A DNA stretch of 64,000 nt, taken from positions 87,868 to 151,867 of the forward strand of contig JABJAH010000049.1 of NCBI GenBank assembly GCA_018666155.1, read 5' to 3'. Under the pieces are notes generated by a model that worked only from the letters and a program-made list of their open reading frames with translations, did not search any database and was not told where the DNA came from. Origin of the DNA: Rhodospirillaceae bacterium (GTDB lineage Bacteria; Pseudomonadota; Alphaproteobacteria; Rhodospirillales; Rhodospirillaceae). Below, piece by piece: positions 36,042 to 45,096 of the stretch (its first letter is position 1; every line of letters starts with the position of its first letter). Both the position numbers and the translations under genes were made by a program.

Positions 36042-36776
36042 TCACTTTGGAAGATGGTGACCCGTGGGGTCGCCCCCGGCCTCTTTAATCGCTTTTCGGT
36101 AGGCCTTATCGGACGTAAATGGCTTAGTCGGAATAAATGCAGATTTTTCGGTTGGCACGACCCGCCCGCCAGATTTCGGCAACACAAGCAGGTACTGCAT
36201 ATTGCGCCCGACAATTTGTATGGGTTCGTTCCGCTTTGAAAAAACGCGCCGCATCGTCGCTGACTCTTCGTAATAAGCCTCGTACTGCTCTTCATCATTC
36301 TCGAACAAGTACTCGTAAGCTTCGATCATCTCGGTAACAAATTTCTTATCGGCTACCTGCACGTTTGAAATCACCCAACATCGATCTTCGAAGGTCCAGT
36401 AATATGCTAGGCCAATGAGGTCGCCGCCCTTCGTAAAGTATGGAAAGAACGGAAATGATCTGCACGCAAGAGACCTGTTGTCACGCTCACAAAATGCAAC
36501 ACCCTTGCACTCCACAGCGCACGTGGACTTGGGTAACTCTTTGACGATCTTCTTTGATTCTTTGTCGAAGGGTTTGAATGGTTTCCATAGATCCGTCCGC
36601 GACTTCAAAAGCTTCCATTCTTCATCTTCAACGATGGGGATCGCATTTTCTGTACTACAGCATACGGGAATTCCATCATTCAACGGTGCGCATATGCGAC
36701 CACAGTCGAGCGTCTTTGCAATCGGCGCCGAAAACATATCGTAGATAACTTTGAAGTCTTTTTTTGTCGCTGTCAT
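36042..36776 (-). CDS. Cysteine-rich YkgJ-like metal-binding protein
   Basis: Product of 244 residues. Cysteines at about 25, 29, 39 and 40 (LDCGRICAPL, PVCCST) and at 87, 91, 97 and 106 (STCAVECKG, AFCERDN, LACRSFPF) match the CxxC, CC and CRxFP arrangement of the YkgJ family, thought to chelate zinc or iron or hold a Fe-S cluster. The second half is acidic and tyrosine-rich with no recognised domain. It is just downstream of the PBP1A gene's stop region (8 bases). Function unknown. Confidence 0.65.
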   Translation of the reverse strand: MTATKKDFKVIYDMFSAPIAKTLDCGRICAPLNDGIPVCCSTENAIPIVEDEEWKLLKSRTDLWKPFKPFDKESKKIVKELPKSTCAVECKGVAFCERDNRSLACRSFPFFPYFTKGGDLIGLAYYWTFEDRCWVISNVQVADKKFVTEMIEAYEYLFENDEEQYEAYYEESATMRRVFSKRNEPIQIVGRNMQYLLVLPKSGGRVVPTEKSAFIPTKPFTSDKAYRKAIKEAGGDPTGHHLPK

Positions 36777-36784
36777 AAAACGTC

Positions 36785-39214
36785 CTAATAAAGTCCACCG
36801 GCACTTGGCTGGTCTGATGAAGAGAAGCCAGTTAAATCCGTCGTCGCGCCGACTGCGGCTGTTCGCTGCGTTGGAGCTGTACCAGGTTTAAAGGCTTCTA
36901 GAATAGCTCTGCGTGAGCCCGCAGGGGCAACAAGCCCCGTTTCCGGAGTAACGCGGACCATCACAATACCCGGCGGGATCCTAAACGGTGTGGCCGGTTC
37001 GTTAGCCAACGCGGCGGCCATAAAGTCCCGGAACACCGGAGCTGCTACCGTGGAACCGGTTTCATTGGAACCCAGGGTCCGAGGCTCGTCAAATCCAACA
37101 AATACCCCAACTGCTAGATCCGGAGAAAATCCCAGGAACCAAGTATCAAAACTATCATTGGATGTTCCTGTCTTACCAGCTAACGGTTTGCCTACGGCAG
37201 CCACTCGCCGCCCGGTGCCACGCTCTACCGCACCCTGAAGAATGGAAACTATTTGATAAGCACTAGCCGGATCGGTCAGCTGCTCACGATCATCAGGTAA
37301 AACCGGCGGGTCACCACTGACTAGTTCTTGAGTAGCGCACATAGCGCATTCACGCCCGTCGGTGCGAACGATTGTCGAACCGTTCCTATCTTGCACTCTG
37401 TCGATAAGTGTCGGGGCTATCTTTTTGCCGCCGTTTACTAACATTGCATAAGCGGCTGTCACATTAATCAAAGTCGATTCTTGTGAACCAAGTGCGGCAG
37501 ATAAATTCGTTGGAAGGTCTTCGACAAGACCAAACTTTCTTGCGTAGGCACCTACTGTCTCCATTCCGACAGCTTGAGCAAGCCGAACAGTCATCAAGTT
37601 TTGGGATTTCTCAATTCCAGTGCGCAATGTCGACTCACCATAATATCGTCCGCTGTAGTTCTTGGGCTTCCATTTTGGTAAACCCGGGCCCTGGTCGATA
37701 ACGAACGGCGCGTCCAACACAAGCGTTGAAGGCGTATAGCCGTTGTCTAGTGCGGCTAAGTAGACGAAGGGCTTAAAGGACGAACCGGGCTGCCGCATAG
37801 CCTGTGTCGCACGGTTAAACTCCGATACCTCATAAGAAAACCCACCAGTCATCGCAAGCACACGACCAGTATGTGGATCGAGGGCAACGAGGCCGCCTTC
37901 GATCTCAGGCACCTGCCTTAATCCGTACGTTCCATCGGGATATGGGGCACCCGAATCATCCTCTTGGACGGCCTCGACAAATATGACGTCGCCTTCCATG
38001 AGGACTTGGTCCACTCGCCGTATTGCTGGACCACGTTTCTGATCTGGTTTCCAGGCACGAGCCCACTTAACTTCGGAAAGTGGAATTTCACCAGATTTAC
38101 TGTTTGCGAACACGATCGTCGCGGCTTCGTCCGTGACCCGTCGAACGGCTGCTAATAGCCAGCTATCCTGCCCTACCGCCGGTTTTGCGACTACTGCCAG
38201 GCGGTCTGACCAACCCGCGCCAACAGGGATGCGTCCAATCGGGCCCCGCCAACCGTGTCTTCTGTCATAGTCCACGAGCCCGTCTCGCAACACGCGGTCT
38301 GCGATGCCCTGGAGGTTTGGATCCAATGATGTCCGAACTGCCAATCCTCCACGATATAACGTGTCGGAGCCAAATTGCTCTAACAGCTTGCGACGGACAC
38401 CCTCAGCAAAATACTCCCCACCCGCGACGTACTCGGTCTCACCCCGACGACGAACAACGATAGCTTCTTGTTTGGCTGCATTCGCATCAGCCTCAGAAAC
38501 ATGGCCGTCGTCAATCATTCTGGTCAGAACATAGTCGCGCCGATCTCTCGCCGCTTTCGCTCGCCGGATTGGATGATAATTGTTTGGCGCTTTCGGCAGA
38601 CCGGCAAGAAAAGAAATTTCCGACAGCGACAACTCATCCAAAGATTTATTAAAATAGTTAACGGCGGCAGCTGAGACGCCATACGACCCGAACCCAAAAT
38701 AGATTTCATTCAAGTACAGTTCGAGAATCTGGTCTTTGTCAAAGGCCTGCTCAATTCTCAAAGCGAGTATCGCTTCCTTAACTTTCCGGTCAAAACTGTA
38801 CTCATTGGTTAGCAAAAAATTCTTAGCGACCTGCTGCGTGATTGTGGATGCCCCGACCATTCGTCGATCAGTGAACTGGGCCTCAACATTGGTAAGGACT
38901 GCCCTCGCAATACCGAAAAAATCCAAGCCTGGGTGAGAATAGAATGTCTTATCTTCGGCCGATAAGAACGCGTTGATTAAATTCTTAGGAATCGACGAGA
39001 AAGGAACAAATACGCGTCCCTCTATCGCGTACTCTTCGATCAATCGACCATCGCCGGCATATACGCGAGACATGACCGACGGTTCGTAGTCGGCAAGTTG
39101 CCGGTAATCAGGAAGGTCACGACCATACTCGTAAAAGATCCAGACAACGGCCGACCCTGCAGCGAAAATCGCAAGCATGGTTAAACAAAAGAATATAGCC
39201 AAAATTCTAGACAT
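36785..39214 (-). CDS. mrcA: Penicillin-binding protein 1A (bifunctional)
   Basis: Product of 809 residues with an N-terminal membrane anchor. Glycosyltransferase domain (GT51): AEDKTFYSHPGLDFFG, GASTITQQVAKN and LELYLNEIYFG. Transpeptidase domain: SxxK in GSSFKPFVYL (near 478), EKSQNLMTV as the SxN motif and AGKTGTSND (near 676). An OB-like insertion lies between. It builds and crosslinks peptidoglycan in the periplasm. The gene follows the amidase on the same strand, an order usual in alphaproteobacteria. Confidence 0.96.
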   Translation of the reverse strand: MSRILAIFFCLTMLAIFAAGSAVVWIFYEYGRDLPDYRQLADYEPSVMSRVYAGDGRLIEEYAIEGRVFVPFSSIPKNLINAFLSAEDKTFYSHPGLDFFGIARAVLTNVEAQFTDRRMVGASTITQQVAKNFLLTNEYSFDRKVKEAILALRIEQAFDKDQILELYLNEIYFGFGSYGVSAAAVNYFNKSLDELSLSEISFLAGLPKAPNNYHPIRRAKAARDRRDYVLTRMIDDGHVSEADANAAKQEAIVVRRRGETEYVAGGEYFAEGVRRKLLEQFGSDTLYRGGLAVRTSLDPNLQGIADRVLRDGLVDYDRRHGWRGPIGRIPVGAGWSDRLAVVAKPAVGQDSWLLAAVRRVTDEAATIVFANSKSGEIPLSEVKWARAWKPDQKRGPAIRRVDQVLMEGDVIFVEAVQEDDSGAPYPDGTYGLRQVPEIEGGLVALDPHTGRVLAMTGGFSYEVSEFNRATQAMRQPGSSFKPFVYLAALDNGYTPSTLVLDAPFVIDQGPGLPKWKPKNYSGRYYGESTLRTGIEKSQNLMTVRLAQAVGMETVGAYARKFGLVEDLPTNLSAALGSQESTLINVTAAYAMLVNGGKKIAPTLIDRVQDRNGSTIVRTDGRECAMCATQELVSGDPPVLPDDREQLTDPASAYQIVSILQGAVERGTGRRVAAVGKPLAGKTGTSNDSFDTWFLGFSPDLAVGVFVGFDEPRTLGSNETGSTVAAPVFRDFMAAALANEPATPFRIPPGIVMVRVTPETGLVAPAGSRRAILEAFKPGTAPTQRTAAVGATTDLTGFSSSDQPSAGGLY

Positions 39215-39347
39215 AGATTTGATCAGTTACGCCCATCGTGCCACTAAGAGTCGCGGAACATACCAGAATCGTGAGATTTCTCACTCTAAACTTAGAGTCA
39301 AAAGAATTCCCTCAAGACGGCTTTTCGTCGGCAAAATCAAGGCACGG

Positions 39348-40700
39348 TCATATCCGACTGGCCAAGTCCGTATCCGCAAAATAGCTGTCCAAGGCACGAG
39401 TGATCGATACGACAAGTTTTTGACGATACGCCTTCTGTCGCAACGATTTCTCTTCCTCGCGATTAGATAAATACCCCATCTCTAGAAGCACGGACGGCAC
39501 GTCAGGTGCTTTTAGAACTGCAAAACCAGCAAAACGGTGCGTATTGCGCAATAGGGTAACTTCACGCTTTAGCTGTGAAATCAATTTCGCGGCCAGGTGC
39601 GCAGCCAAATTCATACTTTCTCGCTGGGCAAGATCGATCAGGATGTTGCGGACGTCTGTGGATTCATTTGTCAGGTCCATCCCAATAATTAGGTCGGCCT
39701 TATTTTCGGTTTCCGCGAGTTTAGCCGCTTCTCGGTCAGACGCGGTCTCAGACAACGTATACACGGACAGCCCCTTAACGTCTGGCCGCCCGACGGAATC
39801 AGCATGCAACGAAACGAATATGTCTGCTGCGGCGCGACGAGATATTGCTATACGTTGCCGCAAACCCAGGGACACATCTCTAGTTCTGGTCAAGACAACT
39901 TTATATCGGCCGGTCCGGTCCAGAGATTCTTTGAGCTGGCGCGCAGCCGCCAAAGTAATGTCTTTTTCCCTTACACCGCTAACTCCGATAGCACCCGGAT
40001 CCACACCACCGTGCCCTGGATCAATTGCAATCACTGGCTTTCTATCAGCCCGTCTGACTGCAGGTTTGTTCTCCGGTAGCGGCGCTCGAGTATTTACCCG
40101 TGAAGCGTCTGCGACCTCGATATTCTCTCTTGGTTCTCGCAGGACAAGTGCCTTTTCACCGGGTCTCGCTACTAGCACTCTATTGGCTGGCCCTGTCTGC
40201 CCCAAGAAGGCCGCTTGGGAAACCGGTTTTAGGTCAATTACCAATCGCCAAGGTGTGGATGCGGTAGGAGCAAGAACAAAAGCTCGGTCAACATTTGCGG
40301 GTTGGGCAAGATCAACGACCACACGGGACTGGCCCGGCTGGAAAAGCCCATACCTCAAATCTCTGACCACGCCTGCTCGCAACGCGGCATCGGCCCCTGG
40401 CAAACTCCAATCGATCTCAGGAAGGTCGATGACGGTGCGTAACGGGTCTGTAAGCTGGAATATGCTAAAATCCGCACCTTCGGTTAGTTCTAGAACTAGA
40501 CGAGTGTGCGTTCCGTGGTCATGCAAGCGAAATGAGAGAGCGGATCCAACACCGGCGGCCAACACACTGGGCGCCATAGACACACTGGCTATACCCGTTA
40601 AAAGACCTAAAACCGCCCTTCTGGTTGAGGTCACAGCGGTGACCTCGCGCTTAACCCCACTATCAGCTGTGTCTTTATCGGTGCCCGTCGAGTGGGTCAT
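39348..40700 (-). CDS. amiC: N-acetylmuramoyl-L-alanine amidase with AMIN domain (AmiC-like)
   Basis: Product of 450 residues. A twin-arginine-like signal (STRRAVLGLLTGIASVS) suggests Tat export, as for E. coli AmiA and AmiC. The AMIN domain (about 50-160; FRLHDHGTHTRLVLELTEG) targets the division site. The amidase_3 domain (about 220-445) shows the zinc residues: His in IDPGHGGVDPG, Glu after VREKD, His in FVSLHADS and the catalytic Glu in LLEMGYLSN. It splits cell-wall peptides from MurNAc during daughter-cell separation. Confidence 0.93.
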   Translation of the reverse strand: MTHSTGTDKDTADSGVKREVTAVTSTRRAVLGLLTGIASVSMAPSVLAAGVGSALSFRLHDHGTHTRLVLELTEGADFSIFQLTDPLRTVIDLPEIDWSLPGADAALRAGVVRDLRYGLFQPGQSRVVVDLAQPANVDRAFVLAPTASTPWRLVIDLKPVSQAAFLGQTGPANRVLVARPGEKALVLREPRENIEVADASRVNTRAPLPENKPAVRRADRKPVIAIDPGHGGVDPGAIGVSGVREKDITLAAARQLKESLDRTGRYKVVLTRTRDVSLGLRQRIAISRRAAADIFVSLHADSVGRPDVKGLSVYTLSETASDREAAKLAETENKADLIIGMDLTNESTDVRNILIDLAQRESMNLAAHLAAKLISQLKREVTLLRNTHRFAGFAVLKAPDVPSVLLEMGYLSNREEEKSLRQKAYRQKLVVSITRALDSYFADTDLASRI

Positions 40701-41237
40701 AATAGGCTACATATTGTGTAAGATGCTTAAAACTAAGCATAATATAGCGAATCATAGAGATTCCGTACAGCTTTACCCGTATTCCTGACAAAAATGCGAG
40801 AAACCGCAAACCAAAGCCTGAAGAAAAGATTGTTAACGCGTGGCCAAATCAGTAAGTTTGTGGCGTTGGGCCGTTTGTTGCACCTCGACCACGTCAACCT
40901 CATTTGCTTATTGTGAGAGACGTTAGAGGGTCCTGAACGTTTTTTGCGTTCATATTCAGACACAATCCCAAACATCCGAATTTGCTGGTTTTTCTCGCAA
41001 GTGAAAATTCAGCAACCAAAGTTTAATTGAAGGTGGCTGGCGTGATACCCCCCGAGGCCCGTCTAAATCCAATGGTCTTCCGAGATCTTGATCCAAGACA
41101 TTCTTTTGCCTGTAACGCGAGCAAAGACTGCACGTCTATGCTAGCTCGGACTCACACATCCCCTAATTTGTCATCAAGTCGAAACGGGCGCCTGCGCGCA
41201 GAGCTGACCGTATCGAACCAATGGAGTTATCCTAAAT
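40701..41237. other. Long intergenic region upstream of rne
   Basis: 537 bases between the divergent amidase and RNase E genes. A perfect hairpin lies at 40723-40740 and a small stem GAACG/CGTTC near 40936. Short open frames here (for example 41027-41314, overlapping the rne start in another frame) lack ribosome sites and similarity. RNase E mRNAs often have long leaders used for autoregulation by the enzyme itself, so a structured 5' leader is the likely content. Confidence 0.5.
40723..40740. promoter_or_regulatory. Perfect inverted repeat near the amidase start
   Basis: ATGCTTA-AAAC-TAAGCAT, 7-bp arms, 4-base loop, 22 bases upstream of the amidase start codon. It may be an operator or a leader hairpin of the amidase mRNA. 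Confidence 0.35.
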
Positions 41238-43925
41238 ATGGTAAAGAGAATGCTGGTGGACACGAACCACCCCGAGGAGACCCGGGTGGTCGTGATAGAT
41301 GGAACGCGTCTTGAAGGGTTCGATCTAGAAACATCAACGAAGCAACAAAACAAGGGCAACATTTACCTCGCGAAAGTTGTTCGTGTAGAACCTTCACTGC
41401 AAGCGGCATTCGTTGACTACGGGGGCAACCGTCACGGTTTCCTCGCGTTCAGCGAAATACACCCGGATTACTACCAAATCCCCGTCGCAGACCGTGAAGC
41501 GCTTATTGAAGAAGCAAAAGCGCACGATGAGTCTTTTAGCGATGAAGACGAAGCAGTCCTCGCCGAAGCCCAGACCGATACGCCTCTTGCGGATGAGAGT
41601 GTCGACAACGACAGCCCGGAGAATAGCGCTCCATCTGAGACTGGACAATCGGCTGCATTGCTGGCTGCACCTCAGAGCAGTGCCGCTCTGGCACAAGACA
41701 CGCCCCTAAACACTGGAGATTCTGTAGAGCCAGAAGCTCCTGCAGAGGCGTTGCCAAACACCTTAGAGACCAAGGAACAAACAGAACTTCCGGCCTTGAA
41801 GGAACAGGAACACACGGTTGGCGTGACTGCTGATGCCGAACCTGCTGATGCTGATACCGATGAGACACCTCGCGACCAACCGAAAAGCCGGCCTGGCGTT
41901 GAAGAAGTCGGAGGGGAAGACGAAACCGAAGAGAAACTTGACGCGCATCGACGGAAATTTGTCGCGTCCCGCAGGTATAAAATTCAAGAAGTCATAAAAC
42001 GAAAACAGATCCTACTCATACAAGTCGTCAAGGAAGAACGGGGCAATAAGGGCGCGGCGCTAACAACCTACTTATCTCTGGCTGGCAGATACTGCGTTCT
42101 AATGCCCAATAGTGCGCGCGGCGGTGGTGTGTCTAGGAAGATTACCAATGCTAAAGACCGCCGGAGACTGAAATCTATCGTATCGGAATTGAAAATATCC
42201 GAGCACATGGCAGTTATCCTAAGAACTGCAGGAGCTGAACGAAGCAAGGCCGAGGTTAAAAGAGATTACGAGTACCTACAGCGCACCTGGAATCAAATCC
42301 GGGACGTAACGATGGAGTCTCGAGCCCCTGCCCTTATCCACGAAGAAGCGAATTTGATTAAGAGGTCAATTCGGGACGTCTACACAAAGGATATCGAAGA
42401 GATCCTTGTGGAAGGAGAGGAAGGCTACAAAGCGGCTAAGGAGTTCATGAAAACCTTAACGCCGAGCCACGCAAAGAAAGTCCAACGCTACAAAGATGAG
42501 TCCATTCCCCTTTTCCAAAGGTATCAAATTGAGAGCCAATTAGATGCCATGAACAGCCCTACGACGCAGCTCAAGTCGGGAGGTTCTATCGTTTTTGGAC
42601 AAACGGAAGCTCTGGTCGCGATCGATGTAAACTCAGGAAAGTCCACCAAAGAACGGCATATTGAAGAGACGGCCCTTAAGACCAATCTGGAAGCAGCAGA
42701 CGAAATTGCCCGCCAACTTCGTCTGCGGGACCTTGCCGGACTGGTTGTTATTGATTTCATTGATATGGATGAGCACCGCAATAATCATGCGGTCGAACGT
42801 CGGCTGAAAGAAGCCCTCAAGAGCGACCGCGCTCGAATACAAGTTGGTCGCATTAGTCACTTTGGGTTACTTGAACTCTCAAGACAGAGATTGCGTCCGA
42901 GTCTCCTAGAAGCGAACTTCGAGGTCTGTAAGGCTTGCACCGGAACCGGAATAATTCGATCAATTGAGTCTACATCCATGCAGACTTTGCGAACGATCGA
43001 AGAAGAAGGCTTGAAGCATAGAACAGCTGAACTCACAGTATCGGTTCACCCTGACGTAGCCCTATACATCCTCAACTATAAGCGAGCAGGTTTAGAAGAT
43101 ATTCAGAAACGCCATGACATGAATGTCTTGATCTTGGGGGACAGCGAACTCATTCCGCCAGATGTTCGAATGGAACGTGTCAAAGGCGATGGGCAAAAAA
43201 GACCGGAGCCATCAAAGGTTATAGAACATTCTGAACCGACAAAGGTTATAGAACATGAAGCCGGTCACGACGCAGTATTGACCGAGGACGAGCCAGGCAG
43301 CCCCGATCAAGAAGGTGGTCGTAAACGCCGCAGACGCAAAAGAAAAAGAAAACGGCCCGAGGGCGAAGACGCGAATAATACTAATGCAAGTGGCGAGGAA
43401 AACAGCCTAGGAAGCCAATCCAATTCTGACGAAAACAGTGAAAGTCAGAACACGAGTGCGACCGACTCTACTCAACAAGAAGATGGCGAAGAACCTCAGC
43501 CAAAAAGTCGGCGGCGCGGTCGGCGCGGTGGACGCAGGCGACGTAAGCATAGTGACGAGCAGGTCTCAAAAGGTATTGAGAACCAGGGAAATGAGAACGC
43601 TCCGGCGGGGAATGAGGCTGGAGCGTCAGAGCCCAGTGTGCCGAACACCGTAGAGGCGGATTCGGCTCCTGTTCAAGCTAAGCCTGAACCAGCTGCAAAT
43701 TCCGCGTCAAGATTCCTCGACGTGTTCAAGAAGGGAGCTGAAGCGATCCGATCTTCCGTCTCAGACTCGAGCGAGAACAAGAAGCCTTCGTCTTCTGCTG
43801 TCCCGCAGTCTGATAACAAAGTAGAGAAACTAGCGGCATCGGTCCCCGCACCAGAACCGCAACCTACTACCGTTGACGCACCAGCTGGACCGCCACGCAA
43901 AGGATGGTGGAACAACGACACTTAA
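41238..43925 (+). CDS. rne: Ribonuclease E
   Basis: Product of 895 residues. Endonuclease of mRNA decay and rRNA processing. The S1 domain is split: GNIYLAKVVRVEPSLQAAFV and YGGNRHGFLAFSEIHPDY, then an acidic insertion (about 95-240, rich in Glu, Asp, Ala), then RRYKIQEVIKRKQ. The catalytic aspartates are in VAIDVNSGKST (near 462) and VVIDFIDMDEHRN (near 505); the zinc link is CKACTGTG (near 564). The disordered tail (about 660-895) has Arg-rich blocks (KRRRRKRKRKRPEG, RRRGRRGGRRRRK) for RNA and partner binding. The start follows a GGAGTTATCC-type site. Confidence 0.95.
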   Translation: MVKRMLVDTNHPEETRVVVIDGTRLEGFDLETSTKQQNKGNIYLAKVVRVEPSLQAAFVDYGGNRHGFLAFSEIHPDYYQIPVADREALIEEAKAHDESFSDEDEAVLAEAQTDTPLADESVDNDSPENSAPSETGQSAALLAAPQSSAALAQDTPLNTGDSVEPEAPAEALPNTLETKEQTELPALKEQEHTVGVTADAEPADADTDETPRDQPKSRPGVEEVGGEDETEEKLDAHRRKFVASRRYKIQEVIKRKQILLIQVVKEERGNKGAALTTYLSLAGRYCVLMPNSARGGGVSRKITNAKDRRRLKSIVSELKISEHMAVILRTAGAERSKAEVKRDYEYLQRTWNQIRDVTMESRAPALIHEEANLIKRSIRDVYTKDIEEILVEGEEGYKAAKEFMKTLTPSHAKKVQRYKDESIPLFQRYQIESQLDAMNSPTTQLKSGGSIVFGQTEALVAIDVNSGKSTKERHIEETALKTNLEAADEIARQLRLRDLAGLVVIDFIDMDEHRNNHAVERRLKEALKSDRARIQVGRISHFGLLELSRQRLRPSLLEANFEVCKACTGTGIIRSIESTSMQTLRTIEEEGLKHRTAELTVSVHPDVALYILNYKRAGLEDIQKRHDMNVLILGDSELIPPDVRMERVKGDGQKRPEPSKVIEHSEPTKVIEHEAGHDAVLTEDEPGSPDQEGGRKRRRRKRKRKRPEGEDANNTNASGEENSLGSQSNSDENSESQNTSATDSTQQEDGEEPQPKSRRRGRRGGRRRRKHSDEQVSKGIENQGNENAPAGNEAGASEPSVPNTVEADSAPVQAKPEPAANSASRFLDVFKKGAEAIRSSVSDSSENKKPSSSAVPQSDNKVEKLAASVPAPEPQPTTVDAPAGPPRKGWWNNDT
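43213..43256 (+). repeat. Tandem repeat inside rne
   Basis: The 17-base unit CAAAGGTTATAGAACAT occurs at 43213-43229 and 43240-43256 (27-base period), encoding SKVIEHSEP then TKVIEHEAG at the start of the disordered tail. Likely a recent in-frame duplication. Confidence 0.7.
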
Positions 43926-43933
43926 CACAGCGG

Positions 43934-45094
43934 TTAAACACCTACGGATTTCTGCCAGGCCGTTATTTTTTTTACGGCGTCTTCGATGTTTTCGGTCGAA
44001 CCGGCAAAAGAAATGCGGACCGTCTGGTGTCCGTTTAGGGGGTCGAAGTCGACCCCCGGTGTTATGGCTACGCCGACTTGATCCAACAAGGACTGACAAT
44101 AAGCGATGCTATTGTCCGTAAACTCCGAAACGTCGGCGTATAGATAAAAAGCGCCGTCTGACGGTGCCATCTTGTCAATGCCGGCAAGAGGAAGCCCCTT
44201 GAGTAAGAGCTCCCTGTTCTTTTGGTAGCGGAGGACGTTGCCCTCAAGCTCGTCGAGGCAGTCAAACACGTGAACTGCTGCCCATTGGGAGATTGTGGGT
44301 GGAGATATGTAGTGGTTTTGGGCTAGGCACTCGACTGATCGCGCCAGATCTGGGGGAACAACGAGCCACCCAATGCGCCAACCGGTCATGCTGAAGTACT
44401 TTGAGAAACTGTTCACAACGATCTCTGGTGCCCCTGAACTCGCAGCAGTCGTCACGTCGGCACCATACGAAATGCCGTGATAGATTTCATCTGACACGAC
44501 ACGTATTCCTCGAGACCGGCAGTGCTCGATTATATTTTCAAACTCTTCTCTGGGCAGAATCGTTCCGGTTGGGTTTGAAGGGCTGGCCAGTATGAGTCCA
44601 TCAACCGGAGTCTCTAGGCTTTCAAGAAGAGCTACAGTCGGCTGGAATCGGGTCTCATTGCCAACCTGAAGCAAAACGGGATCGAGCCCTAAAGACGTCA
44701 ATATATGCCGATAAGCCGGATAACCGGGTGACGCCAGTGCGACGCGATCACCCGGATCAAACGCGGACAAAAATGCGAGCTGGAAACCAGCAGATGATCC
44801 AGTTGTTATAAAAATTGATTCAGCATCCACTTGAACGCCATAGTTAACTTTGTAGTGGCCGACTATCCGCTCTCGCAGTTCAAAAATGCCGTTCGCGATC
44901 GTGTATCCAAGAGCCGCCTCACCTATTAACTTTCGCACGGGCTCAACCGCGTTCATGGGAAGACCTGTATCTGGTTGCCCGACTTCAAGGTGGACAATTT
45001 CACGCCCGTCCATCTCGAGTGCAGACGCGGCTTTCATGACATCCATAACTATGAAAGGCGGAATTTTTCCGCGCTCTGACGCTTTGAGCACCAT
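43934..45094 (-). CDS. PLP-dependent aminotransferase, class I fold
   Basis: Product of 386 residues. HLEVGQPDTGLP near the start, SPSNPTGTIL, VSDEIYHGISY and the PLP lysine in NSFSKYFSMTGWRIGW are the signatures of the aspartate aminotransferase superfamily. The closest feel is of broad-specificity aspartate/tyrosine-type enzymes; the substrate is not assigned. It starts 2 bases after the stop of the upstream gene and is convergent with rne (8 bases apart). Confidence 0.9.
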   Translation of the reverse strand: MVLKASERGKIPPFIVMDVMKAASALEMDGREIVHLEVGQPDTGLPMNAVEPVRKLIGEAALGYTIANGIFELRERIVGHYKVNYGVQVDAESIFITTGSSAGFQLAFLSAFDPGDRVALASPGYPAYRHILTSLGLDPVLLQVGNETRFQPTVALLESLETPVDGLILASPSNPTGTILPREEFENIIEHCRSRGIRVVSDEIYHGISYGADVTTAASSGAPEIVVNSFSKYFSMTGWRIGWLVVPPDLARSVECLAQNHYISPPTISQWAAVHVFDCLDELEGNVLRYQKNRELLLKGLPLAGIDKMAPSDGAFYLYADVSEFTDNSIAYCQSLLDQVGVAITPGVDFDPLNGHQTVRISFAGSTENIEDAVKKITAWQKSVGV

Positions 45095-45096
45095 GG

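Noticed and set aside
41027..41314. A 95-codon plus-strand frame before rne
   Set aside because: It overlaps the true rne start in another frame, has an unremarkable composition and no similarity pattern; treated as leader.
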